From positions 1 to 9,248 of the forward strand of contig JAVBLQ010000104.1 in the NCBI GenBank assembly GCA_031553435.1: DNA of 9,248 nt. Direction: 5' to 3'. Below are positions 1-6,390 of this stretch, one piece after another. The translations under genes and the position numbers were made by a program. Every line of letters starts with the position of its first letter. The first letter of the stretch is position 1. The notes under the pieces are model-generated. The model was not told where the DNA came from, searched no databases, and was given only the letters and a program-made list of their open reading frames with translations. Origin of the DNA: JAVBLQ01 sp031553435. Its GTDB lineage: Bacteria; Bacteroidota; Bacteroidia; Bacteroidales; Azobacteroidaceae.

Positions 1-2
1 AC

Positions 3-9
3 GTTAGGC
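3..9 (+). other. R' core site closing an upstream attC-like site (window edge)
   Basis: GTTAGGC fits the GTTRRRY core of integron attC or attI sites. Together with the next two bases (positions 3-11) it is the exact reverse complement of GTGCCTAAC at 954-962, the R'' end of the next attC-like site. That is the relationship expected between the two ends of one cassette. The rest of the upstream recombination site lies outside the window, so it could belong to another cassette's attC or to attI. Confidence 0.6.
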
Positions 10-1082
10 ACAAACCACAGTAGAAAATTTTAAAATTATAGAATATGAAAGCAAAAATTATCCTTTTTATACTGATAGCTGTTCTATCTCAAACTATGAG
101 AGGACAAGAAAACGACAGTTTATTTGCAAGACTTCAAGGGATTTCAAACCAAGGTGTTGAATTTTTTAATGTCGATGGAATCGAAATTACAAGCCAAAAA
201 GTTAATGCCGAATTTTCCGCAAAAAACGCAGCTAAGAATTTTAAACAACTTAAAATTAAAGAAAAAGAACTCACTACATCAGACAGTTTATTAGAATTTC
301 GAAACTTCTATGTATTTAAATCAGAGGAAAATCCTGTTGGTCTTTTATACAATATGTCTTATTATTTCATTGAAAGCGTGGATGACAAACTCATTGCTTT
401 GACTTTCACTTCAATAAATAAAACCGATAAAGAATTCGAGCGAAACTTCATCAAATTGGTTAGAGACAATGGAATTCCTCAAAGCATCTACAATTCCACT
501 GAAATTGATAGTATAAACTTTGCAGGACGAAAAATACAATTAGGAAGTGCTTGCCGATGGATGGGAATTAATAATGTTCAATGCCCTCATTATGGGCAAA
601 TGAATTGGAGTGTTCATAAAAACTTAGAGGACGCTTCTGCAACAGTAAACAATCAATTTCTTTCCGTCACGTCAAGAAAAGGCGGAAAAGTTGTTTCAGA
701 TACGACTGTGAATGTGATTTTCGAAGGGACAAAAACAACAGCGCGAAAAATTATTTACGATTTTACAGGAGCTCGCTCGCTTTTACTTAGTATGGCGGGA
801 AGCAAAAGATTGACAATTTATTTAATTGCAGCGCCTGTGAGACAGTATTTTGTGAGTTGCGTTATGAGTTTTTGGGGCAGTGACCAAATCAATTCAAGTG
901 GGCTTGCACCGTTGTTAGAAGAAGTGATGAAATTAGAGTAAAAGCAAATGCCAGTGCCTAACTTACGTCCTGCTCGCAAGCGGGCTGAAGTCGGTAATTG
1001 AACTTTTGTCGCCCGCCTTGGCTTTTGTCTCGGTGGATAGTTTCGTACCCCGCAAACCCGCTCGCAAGCAGCTGGCGGCACG
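4..1082 (+). mobile_element. Integron-type gene cassette 1
   Basis: This unit runs from the G/TT cut point of the R' box at 3-9 to the cut point of the R' box at 1082-1088. It holds one plus-strand ORF that nearly fills it, beginning about 40 bp after the left core site and ending 14 bp before the R'' box. Its R'' box (954-962) is perfectly complementary to its own left end over 9 bases, as in a unit that can close into a circle. The promoterless single-ORF layout, with the ORF in the same orientation as the site, is the classic cassette layout. I infer mobility from architecture only, since no integrase is visible. Confidence 0.65.
45..941 (+). CDS. Secreted protein of unknown function, cassette cargo
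   Basis: This encodes 298 residues that I do not recognise as a known family. Residues 1 to about 20 form a Sec signal peptide: a Lys-containing start, the hydrophobic run IILFILIAVL, then a polar stretch ending near RGQ. The mature protein would therefore be periplasmic or surface located. No lipobox is evident. The mature part looks like a mixed alpha/beta soluble protein with three cysteines (170, 180, 272). C170 and C180 flank a compact segment (SACRWMGINNVQCPHYG) that could be disulfide-linked or metal-binding. The last 75 residues look like a discrete domain ending in a helix (GLAPLLEEVMKLE). The ATG at 45 sits behind an A/T-rich leader, the usual Bacteroidota arrangement. It is the only gene of cassette 1 and has no visible promoter of its own, so transcription probably comes from upstream in the array. 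I assign no function. Confidence 0.85.
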   Translation: MKAKIILFILIAVLSQTMRGQENDSLFARLQGISNQGVEFFNVDGIEITSQKVNAEFSAKNAAKNFKQLKIKEKELTTSDSLLEFRNFYVFKSEENPVGLLYNMSYYFIESVDDKLIALTFTSINKTDKEFERNFIKLVRDNGIPQSIYNSTEIDSINFAGRKIQLGSACRWMGINNVQCPHYGQMNWSVHKNLEDASATVNNQFLSVTSRKGGKVVSDTTVNVIFEGTKTTARKIIYDFTGARSLLLSMAGSKRLTIYLIAAPVRQYFVSCVMSFWGSDQINSSGLAPLLEEVMKLE

Positions 1083-1088
1083 TTGGCG
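956..1088 (+). repeat. attC-like recombination site 1
   Basis: The site is about 133 bp, bounded by GCCTAAC (956-962, R''-like) and GTTGGCG (1082-1088, R'-like). Inside, the arms 970-984 and 1057-1071 form a 15-bp imperfect inverted repeat centred on the decamer GCTCGCAAGC, which occurs at 972-981 and 1060-1069. On the top strand, folding leaves two C.A mismatches. On the bottom strand the same positions become G.T wobbles, so the bottom strand folds better. That matches the strand used by integron integrases. It is clearly GC-richer than the flanking coding DNA and lies in the same arrangement as the site at 1915-2049. A terminator or an unrelated intergenic repeat is the alternative reading. 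Confidence 0.65.
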
Positions 1089-2043
1089 GTCAGCGAAAAA
1101 ACTCGATGGACAACTAATGAAAAAGAAACAAAATAAAAACAAGATGAAAAGAGTAATTGGAATTATTACAACAATTATAGCGACAGGAATTGTACTTTTT
1201 GTTTACCTTCGATTTGAAAACTTTTTTTATAGTGATTTTGGGTGTGGTTGTAGTTCAACTTGTACAGGTTATTATCCGACAATAATTTCGAGAATCATAG
1301 GATATGTCTTACTTATTATTGCAACATTGATATTCATTGCAAGTATTTGGCGAATCAAGAAACTTTCAAAATGGTGGACAATTCCAGCATTGATAATTTT
1401 CGGAATAGCTTTTTACGGTAATGGATACAAGATATTCAATAAAGGAATCTGTGGTTTGTCTATAAACAAAACTACATTTTTTGTCAAGCAGACTAAACTT
1501 GGGGATTTTGCCGTAGCAGACGGAGAAACTATTTATCCTGATAGTTTGAAAACAGAAAAATATAAGGGCAAACTTTTAGGTTACTCAATTGCCGGAAAGG
1601 AATTGACATTCTATCGAGTTGGAGAAATTCCGTTGAAAGTAAAGACAAGTTTTCTTTTTTGGAAAGTTCGCAATAATGTCATTGTTTGTGACCTTTCCCC
1701 TTGGCTGAATTCATTCAGAAATTTAGAATTTGAACAAAATAATAATGGATACGAGCTTATTGGAGGACAAAATATGCCTATTGAAATTTTCATGGAAGAG
1801 TTTTTGATTGCGCACAAAGAATTTCAAGGAAAAAAGATAATGAATCAAAGAATTATAAATGAATCCGACGGAACAACAAGATTCCGATTTGAGATTGAAT
1901 GACAAATGCCGAACCGCTAACTTGCCGCCTGCTCGCAAGCGGATTGAAATCTGTAATTTGGGATTTTGCCACCCGCACCACCTTCAGCATCTGTGGGACA
2001 GTGAAGTCCACCGCAAGCCCGCTCGCAAGCAACCGCCGATCCG
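1083..2043 (+). mobile_element. Integron-type gene cassette 2
   Basis: This unit runs from the cut point in GTTGGCG (1082-1088) to the cut point in GTTGGGC (2043-2049). It carries one plus-strand ORF that starts about 35 bp after the left core and ends 13 bp before the R'' box. The R'' sequence ACCGCTAAC (1913-1921) pairs with the cassette's own left end GTTGGCGGT (1082-1090) over 9 positions with a single G.T wobble. Its attC-like site shares arm sequence and spacing with the previous one, while the cargo genes are unrelated. That mosaic pattern is typical of cassette arrays. Confidence 0.65.
1117..1902 (+). CDS. Three-helix membrane protein of unknown function, cassette cargo
   Basis: From the ATG at 1117 this encodes 261 residues. 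A second in-frame ATG at 1144 gives 252 residues and is almost as plausible, because it has an A-rich leader and directly precedes the first membrane helix. The frame stays open upstream to a TTG at 1006, but that lies inside the recombination site and is unlikely to be used. Numbered from 1144, hydrophobic segments lie near residues 4-22, 47-69 and 78-96, and a soluble C-terminal part of about 150 residues follows. Between helices 1 and 2 is a cysteine cluster (GCGCSSTC, three Cys in seven residues at 34-40), suggestive of a metal or disulfide site, and Cys103 follows helix 3. The C-terminal part is lysine- and aromatic-rich and matches no family I know. It is the only gene of cassette 2. I assign no function. 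Confidence 0.8.
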   Translation: MKKKQNKNKMKRVIGIITTIIATGIVLFVYLRFENFFYSDFGCGCSSTCTGYYPTIISRIIGYVLLIIATLIFIASIWRIKKLSKWWTIPALIIFGIAFYGNGYKIFNKGICGLSINKTTFFVKQTKLGDFAVADGETIYPDSLKTEKYKGKLLGYSIAGKELTFYRVGEIPLKVKTSFLFWKVRNNVIVCDLSPWLNSFRNLEFEQNNNGYELIGGQNMPIEIFMEEFLIAHKEFQGKKIMNQRIINESDGTTRFRFEIE

Positions 2044-2049
2044 TTGGGC
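1915..2049 (+). repeat. attC-like recombination site 2 (last in the array)
   Basis: The site is about 135 bp, bounded by CGCTAAC (1915-1921) and GTTGGGC (2043-2049). Arms 1930-1942 and 2019-2031 pair over 13 bp around GCTCGCAAGC (1931-1940 and 2021-2030). As in the previous site, the imperfect pairs are C.A on the top strand and G.T on the bottom strand. R'' to first arm (7 nt to CCTGCTCGC) and last arm to R' (10 nt) are identical in the two sites, while the central parts differ. No further R'' box or cassette follows, so this closes the array on its right side. Confidence 0.65.
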
Positions 2050-2251
2050 ACAACGACAGAGTGCGCGGTTAAAAATGGGAAATAAGCGATAGACAGGACT
2101 AGATTTTGGGCAAAGTGAAATTTGACAATTTATCTACAAGACAAAACAGTCGTGTTTTGAAAAAACATAAATTTGCCAAAAATGAAAATAATGAAAAACA
2201 AATTTAAACAATATAAAACTTCCAACAGAGACTTCTATTTGTGATATTTAT
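2050..2251. other. Non-coding flank between cassette array and minus-strand gene
   Basis: Together with the attC-like site before it, this makes a gap of about 350 bp without a convincing gene. It is AT-rich, unlike the GC-rich recombination site. It contains a small hairpin (CAAAACA at 2142-2148, GTCG loop, TGTTTTG at 2153-2159) with no T-tract on either strand, so it is not a clear terminator. It also has TAAATTTG at 2168-2175, which matches the Bacteroidota -7 element but lacks a TTG at the right distance. A 20-codon ORF follows at 2182-2244, too short to support as a gene. The minus-strand gene ends at 2252 with no strong terminator here. Confidence 0.5.
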
Positions 2252-4096
2252 CTATAATATCCTGATGATTTTACCTTCGATCAAAGTTATCCAGATATAC
2301 CCATCTTTATCTGCTGTTATTTTATTAATGGAAGAGTTTCCGAATTTATATTTCCATATAACTTTTTGTTCTTTAGGATCAATGGCAACTAACAATCCGT
2401 TTTTACCTCCGGCATATACAGTTCCATTGTGCTCGAAGATAGGACAAGGATTGTGTTCGTATCCGAATCCGGCATTGATCAGCCATTTTTCCTTGAATTC
2501 GTTTCCATGGGCTGAAACTGACAAGATGCTATCATTCATCAATTTAGCATAAATCGTTTTTCCATCTTCGGAGACTCCCATAGATTCACGCACCTTGTGT
2601 TTATTTGTACGCCAGATTGTTTTTCCTGTTGTGAGATCTATCGCAGTCATAAACCTATCGGGAGCCACAATAAAAACTTTGTTGTGGCTGATAGCCGGAA
2701 CAACATTGGCCGGAGAATACAATACGGCTTTGTGCCCGTTATCCCATTTCCACCGGAGTTTTCCGGTATTTTTATCTACACAATACAAATGTCTGTCCCA
2801 TGCACCGAAAACAATTTCTTTGTTACCAATAGTGGGTTTCCCTTGTAGTTGTCCTTCAATATCTGTATTTTTCCAGATTATTTCTCCTTTATTGGCTTCG
2901 ATTTTGTATAGATCATTACCGGCCGTTACATATAAAAGGTTGCTTTCCAAAGAAGTTTCCCCTATAATAGGTTTTCCCAATGGGATTTTATCCAATATTT
3001 TTCCGTCTTTCAAAGAAAAAACATACAAATCTCCGGATATTGATCCGGCAAATACTTTTTCTTTGAAGATTACTGGTGTGGAATAAATAGAGCCTTCTAA
3101 TTGTTTTTCCCACAATATTTGTTTGTCTTTTGTGTTGATGGCTATAATTTCGCCTTTCGAATTTCCATAAACAAGTGTGTTTCCGGATAGAGTAGCTCCT
3201 GTGAATATGGAAGCGCTGTCATTCACAATCTCTCCGAATTTTACATGTGGATATTGATTGTTGATTGAAAAATCAGGTAAGGGAGAGACCTGGCGATTTT
3301 TTACCACATCATTATTTTTTAAACTAAAAGCTGCGAACAATTCAGGCGAGTTATTTAATTCTTTTTCAAAAACAAAAGCGCTGTCATTTTTAAGCGTAAT
3401 AAGATTATATCCCATAACATCCGAACCTGATTTAACACTTGCTCGTCCCATCACACCTATGATTCCATCAAAATTATGAAGAGAGAGTCTATGCTCGTGT
3501 CCACAAAGTGTGAAACTCGCTTTATACTCATTTAATATTGGGGTAATTTCATGCCAATTATCCAATCCGTCTTTCAATGGATAGTGAGTGGCGACAATCA
3601 GTGTTTTGTCTGGAGTCTTACGTTTTTTCAATTCTTGCTGAAGCCAGTGAATATCTTCATCTTTGGCATGTCCGTCGCCCATTTTCATGTAAGGGCCGGT
3701 TGCGAATCCGATAAATAAATAGTTATCTGTTTCGAATAAAAACCGGTCGTTCCCGAAAAGTTTAATAAAAGTCATTCCCGCACTTTCCGACCAGTTGGTT
3801 TCGTGGTTTCCGGAAATAACATAAATGGGTACAGCCAGTTTATCCAAAGTTTGTTTCACGGTATTTAGTTCCGCATCAGATCCAGTGTTTGTTAAATCTC
3901 CGGTTAAGATAACGAAATCCGGTTGGTCCGTATTGATTTCCTGTACAATTTGCTGAAGCGCTCTTTCTGATGGTGCATTGGGAGCTACATGAATATCTGT
4001 CAGAAACGCGAATTTTACTTCTTTGTTTTGAGCAAAAGAAATGGAAATATTAAAGATCAAGCATAGGCTTAATACCTTCAGACATGTTTTTCTCAT
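2252..4096 (-). CDS. Exported calcineurin-like metallophosphoesterase with C-terminal PQQ-like beta-propeller
   Basis: From the ATG at 4096 this is 614 residues. An ATG at 4120 would add eight residues, but the 4096 start puts a normal Sec signal peptide first (MRKTCLKVLSLC through SISFAQ). Residues about 28-245 form a calcineurin-like phosphoesterase domain with a complete metal-site set: TDIH (D34, H36), GDLTN (D67), GNHE (N97, H98), THYP (H171) and GHEH (H200, H202). Two metal ions and phosphoester hydrolysis are expected. Residues about 285-614 contain seven repeats of the PQQ-like propeller type (pattern G-x-x-x-A-I-x-x-x-T-G-x-x-x-W), for example GEIIAINTKDKQILW and RFMTAIDLTTGKTIW, enough for a full seven-bladed propeller. 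The propeller may bind substrate or a partner, since such repeats do not prove PQQ binding. The protein is probably periplasmic. It is transcribed divergently from the endopeptidase cluster, but the substrate cannot be read from the sequence. Confidence 0.9.
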   Translation of the reverse strand: MRKTCLKVLSLCLIFNISISFAQNKEVKFAFLTDIHVAPNAPSERALQQIVQEINTDQPDFVILTGDLTNTGSDAELNTVKQTLDKLAVPIYVISGNHETNWSESAGMTFIKLFGNDRFLFETDNYLFIGFATGPYMKMGDGHAKDEDIHWLQQELKKRKTPDKTLIVATHYPLKDGLDNWHEITPILNEYKASFTLCGHEHRLSLHNFDGIIGVMGRASVKSGSDVMGYNLITLKNDSAFVFEKELNNSPELFAAFSLKNNDVVKNRQVSPLPDFSINNQYPHVKFGEIVNDSASIFTGATLSGNTLVYGNSKGEIIAINTKDKQILWEKQLEGSIYSTPVIFKEKVFAGSISGDLYVFSLKDGKILDKIPLGKPIIGETSLESNLLYVTAGNDLYKIEANKGEIIWKNTDIEGQLQGKPTIGNKEIVFGAWDRHLYCVDKNTGKLRWKWDNGHKAVLYSPANVVPAISHNKVFIVAPDRFMTAIDLTTGKTIWRTNKHKVRESMGVSEDGKTIYAKLMNDSILSVSAHGNEFKEKWLINAGFGYEHNPCPIFEHNGTVYAGGKNGLLVAIDPKEQKVIWKYKFGNSSINKITADKDGYIWITLIEGKIIRIL

Positions 4097-4121
4097 ACTT
4101 GTATTACATCTTATATGCATG

Positions 4122-4173
4122 CAAAAATAAAGAGTTTTATTCGTTTCAAAAATACTTTTTTTATGTTGTACAA
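4122..4173 (-). promoter_or_regulatory. Candidate promoter(s) of the metallophosphoesterase gene
   Basis: On the minus strand there are two exact matches to the Bacteroidota -7 element TAnnTTTG, both TATTTTTG, at 4154-4147 and 4129-4122. The first has a TTG at 4173-4171 with a 16-nt spacer, the second a TTG at 4149-4147 with a 17-nt spacer. Both spacers are slightly shorter than the usual 19 nt. Starts a few bases downstream would give leaders of roughly 45 or 20 nt to the ATG at 4096. The second element nearly abuts the ATG at 4120, which is another reason to prefer the 4096 start. Confidence 0.4.
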
Positions 4174-4177
4174 CATA
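4162..4177. promoter_or_regulatory. Perfect 16-bp palindrome in the divergent intergenic region, possible operator
   Basis: TATGTTGTACAACATA is identical to its reverse complement. It overlaps the candidate -33 TTG of the minus-strand gene and lies 15 bp upstream of the -33 TTG of the plus-strand cluster. This is a position from which a dimeric regulator could act on both promoters. The binding role is inferred, and no regulator gene is present in the window. Confidence 0.4.
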
Positions 4178-4192
4178 TGTTTCTTGTTTTTA

Positions 4193-4222
4193 TTGATGAT
4201 TAAAAATTAATCAGTACCTTCG
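4193..4222 (+). promoter_or_regulatory. Promoter of the endopeptidase-epimerase cluster
   Basis: TTG at 4193-4195, an exact 19-nt spacer and TACCTTCG at 4215-4222 match the Bacteroidota sigma-ABfr type promoter, with one deviation (TTCG for TTTG) that is common in this phylum. Transcription would begin around 4228, giving a leader of about 25 nt before the ATG at 4254. This is the best promoter match in the window. Confidence 0.65.
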
Positions 4223-4253
4223 TGTTTATTAATTTAACTTCGCATAAAATAAT

Positions 4254-5237
4254 ATGAAATATTGGTTATTAACCATCGCAATCATAATTTGTCATACAAA
4301 AATACACGCTCAGCATATTCCGGTTGACTCTTTGGGTAAAGATACGTTGGGTCTGGTTAACATTTCAGTGACCAACATGAGAACGAAACCTTCTTTCTCC
4401 GAAGAACTGTCGACTCAGGCTTTGTTGGGAACTCCGGTGAAGATTTTATTTCAGGAAAAAGGTTGGAAACATATTCAAACACCGGATGGTTATATTGGTT
4501 GGGTTCAACAACTTGCCATTACTTCTATCAATGAAGAAAAATTCAATCAATGGAAATCTGATGCTAAAATTATTTACACCAAATTATTTGGTTCTTCTTA
4601 TCCGGAACCTGATGAAGAAAATGCTCAACCTGTTTCCGATCTGGTTTGCGGAAATATATTGGTTTGTGTGAATGATACAAATCCTGATTTTTATCAGGTT
4701 TCTTATCCTGATGGAAGAAATGCTTTTGTTCTTAAAAAAGAATCCATGCCTTTCAAAGATTGGTTGGAATCACGATCTCTGACTCAGGAAAATATAGTAA
4801 AAACGGCTCGATGGTTTACCGGAATCCCATATCTTTGGGGAGGAACTTCTTCGAAAGGAATGGATTGCAGCGGATTTACCAAAATGGTCTATTTCCTGAA
4901 CGGTGTGATTCTGATGCGGGATGCCAGTCAGCAAATCCATTCCGGAACATTAGTAGATACATTGACCGGTTTTGTAAATTTACAACCGGGAGATTTATTA
5001 TTTTTTGGAAATAAAGCCACAAAGGATAAAAAAGAACAGGTAGTGCATGTAGCGATTTCCCTTGGAGGAACTGAGTTTATCCATGCATCGGGAATGATTC
5101 GTATAGGAAGTCTGAATCCTCAGAGTCCTGATTATGATGAATTCAACAAAAATCGTTTTTTACGGGCGAAACGCATTATTGGTTCTGTTAATGGTAAAAA
5201 TGATTGGTGGATGGCAGAGCATCCTTCTTATCAATAA
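4254..5237 (+). CDS. Exported NlpC/P60 gamma-D-glutamyl endopeptidase with SH3b domains (YkfC-like)
   Basis: The 327-residue protein begins with a Sec signal peptide (1-20, ending IHAQ). Residues about 33-90 form a bacterial SH3 domain, recognisable by NMRTKPS near its start and GYIGWV near its end, and about 125-165 look like a second SH3-like domain. The NlpC/P60 cysteine peptidase domain covers about 180-310. It has the catalytic Cys205 in MDCSGF, His265 in VVHVAI and His277 in FIHASG, with YLWGG just before the cysteine. Asp223 in RDASQQ lies 18 residues after the cysteine, in the segment that YkfC-type enzymes use to hold a free N-terminal L-Ala. The family cuts between D-Glu and the diamino acid in stem peptides, releasing L-Ala-D-Glu. 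The next gene, a dipeptide epimerase 13 bp downstream, fits this exactly. The enzyme probably acts on muropeptide fragments in the periplasm. Confidence 0.93.
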   Translation: MKYWLLTIAIIICHTKIHAQHIPVDSLGKDTLGLVNISVTNMRTKPSFSEELSTQALLGTPVKILFQEKGWKHIQTPDGYIGWVQQLAITSINEEKFNQWKSDAKIIYTKLFGSSYPEPDEENAQPVSDLVCGNILVCVNDTNPDFYQVSYPDGRNAFVLKKESMPFKDWLESRSLTQENIVKTARWFTGIPYLWGGTSSKGMDCSGFTKMVYFLNGVILMRDASQQIHSGTLVDTLTGFVNLQPGDLLFFGNKATKDKKEQVVHVAISLGGTEFIHASGMIRIGSLNPQSPDYDEFNKNRFLRAKRIIGSVNGKNDWWMAEHPSYQ

Positions 5238-5250
5238 AATTTGATAAATT

Positions 5251-6390
5251 ATGAGCAATATCAGTCGACGAAATTTTTTGATTCAATCTGCAATGGTTGT
5301 AGGAGCACTTCATTTACCTTCTGTTCCATTGATTGCAGATAATAAACAAAAACCGGCAGGCGGAAAATGGATGAAACTGACCTGGAAACCCTATGACCTG
5401 CAATTGAAACATGTTTTTACGATTGCCAATTTTTCCCGGACCACTACACCTGTTGTCCTGACACAGATTGAATACGATGGCGTAATTGGTTATGGAGAAG
5501 CCTCTTTGCCTCCTTATCTGGGAGAAACGCAAGCATCTGTCATTGAATTTTTGAAAAAAGTCGATCTTTCCGGATTCAATGATCCTTTTGATCTGGAAGA
5601 TATTTTGAGTTATATAGATAACATTACCGAAAATAATACTGCGGCAAAAGCTTCTGTGGATATTGCATTGCATGATCTGGTCGGCAAACTGATCGGCGCA
5701 CCCTGGTATAAAATGTGGGGATTGAACAAAAATAAAACACCGGATACTACATTTACTATCGGTATGGATACCGATGAAATTGTCAAACAAAAGACAAGGG
5801 AAGTTGCTTCAGATTTCAATATACTGAAAGTAAAATTAGGCCGGGATACTGATAAACAAATGATTGAAGCCATCCGTTCCGTAACGAATTTACCCATTGC
5901 CGTTGATGCCAATCAGGGTTGGAAAGACAAGCATTATGCTTTGGATATGATTCTTTGGCTAAAAGAAAAAGGCATTGTGATGATTGAGCAACCTATGTCG
6001 AAATATGATTTGGATGGAAATGCCTGGGTTACCGAACACAGTCCGTTACCCGTATTTGCCGATGAATCTGTTCAACGTTTACGTGATATCGAAAGGCTGA
6101 AAGGTGTTTTCAGCGGAATCAATATCAAGTTGATGAAATGTACCGGCATGCGTGAAGCCTGGAAAATGCTTAACCTGGCGCGCGCTTTGAACATGAAAGT
6201 AATGATCGGTTGTATGACGGAAACATCTTGTGCCATTTCGGCTGCCTCCCAATTATCTCCGGCAGTTGATTTTGCTGATCTGGACGGCGCTTGGCTTATC
6301 AGCAACGATTGTTTTTCGGGAACTACGGTAGTCAGAGGGAAAATCACATTGAATGATTTGCCTGGAATCGGAATAAAGGCGAAAGGCTAA
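5251..6390 (+). CDS. Dipeptide epimerase, L-Ala-D/L-Glu type, with Tat signal
   Basis: This 379-residue enolase-superfamily protein interconverts L-Ala-D-Glu and L-Ala-L-Glu, making the wall dipeptide digestible by ordinary peptidases. Visible hallmarks are the KxK motif (K193-V-K195), metal ligands D219 (VDAN), E246 (IEQP) and D271 (ADES), the opposing lysine K293 (NIKLMK), and the DxD motif D343-L-D345 that in dipeptide epimerases binds the substrate ammonium group. The capping domain is residues about 42-150. The N-terminus carries SRRNFL (5-10), a textbook twin-arginine motif, followed by a hydrophobic stretch, so the folded enzyme is probably exported to the periplasm. The E. coli (YcjG) and B. 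subtilis (YkfB) enzymes are cytoplasmic. An internal ATG at codon 41 could give an unexported form but is less likely. The 13-bp gap to the endopeptidase implies co-transcription. Exact dipeptide preference is inferred from context. Confidence 0.92.
   Translation: MSNISRRNFLIQSAMVVGALHLPSVPLIADNKQKPAGGKWMKLTWKPYDLQLKHVFTIANFSRTTTPVVLTQIEYDGVIGYGEASLPPYLGETQASVIEFLKKVDLSGFNDPFDLEDILSYIDNITENNTAAKASVDIALHDLVGKLIGAPWYKMWGLNKNKTPDTTFTIGMDTDEIVKQKTREVASDFNILKVKLGRDTDKQMIEAIRSVTNLPIAVDANQGWKDKHYALDMILWLKEKGIVMIEQPMSKYDLDGNAWVTEHSPLPVFADESVQRLRDIERLKGVFSGINIKLMKCTGMREAWKMLNLARALNMKVMIGCMTETSCAISAASQLSPAVDFADLDGAWLISNDCFSGTTVVRGKITLNDLPGIGIKAKG

Noticed and set aside
1006..1116. N-terminal extension of the cassette 2 protein from a TTG start
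   Set aside because: It is a translation of the attC-like palindrome. ATG codons at 1117 and 1144 follow, and the membrane protein proper begins only there.
1859..2092. 77-codon plus-strand ORF across the end of cassette 2
   Set aside because: It overlaps the end of the real gene in another frame and then translates the attC-like site. Its Arg/Pro-rich content reflects the palindrome.
2142..2159. Terminator for the phosphoesterase gene (CAAAACA/TGTTTTG hairpin)
   Set aside because: The stem is only 7 bp and no T-tract follows on the minus strand.
2182..2244. 20-codon ORF preceded by TAAATTTG
   Set aside because: It is too short, has no correctly spaced -33 element, and the -7 match leaves only about 6 nt to the ATG. 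It could be a remnant of a gene cut by array insertion, but nothing proves this.
2595..3086. 163-codon plus-strand ORF antisense to the phosphoesterase
   Set aside because: It is a shadow of the propeller coding sequence, with no promoter, no signal and no family features.
4097..4120. Start of the phosphoesterase at the ATG at 4120
   Set aside because: It puts eight polar residues before a normal signal peptide and nearly abuts a -7 element, so 4096 is preferred.
5314..5790. 158-codon minus-strand ORF opposite the epimerase
   Set aside because: It is antisense to strongly conserved enolase-superfamily coding sequence and its own composition is not protein-like.
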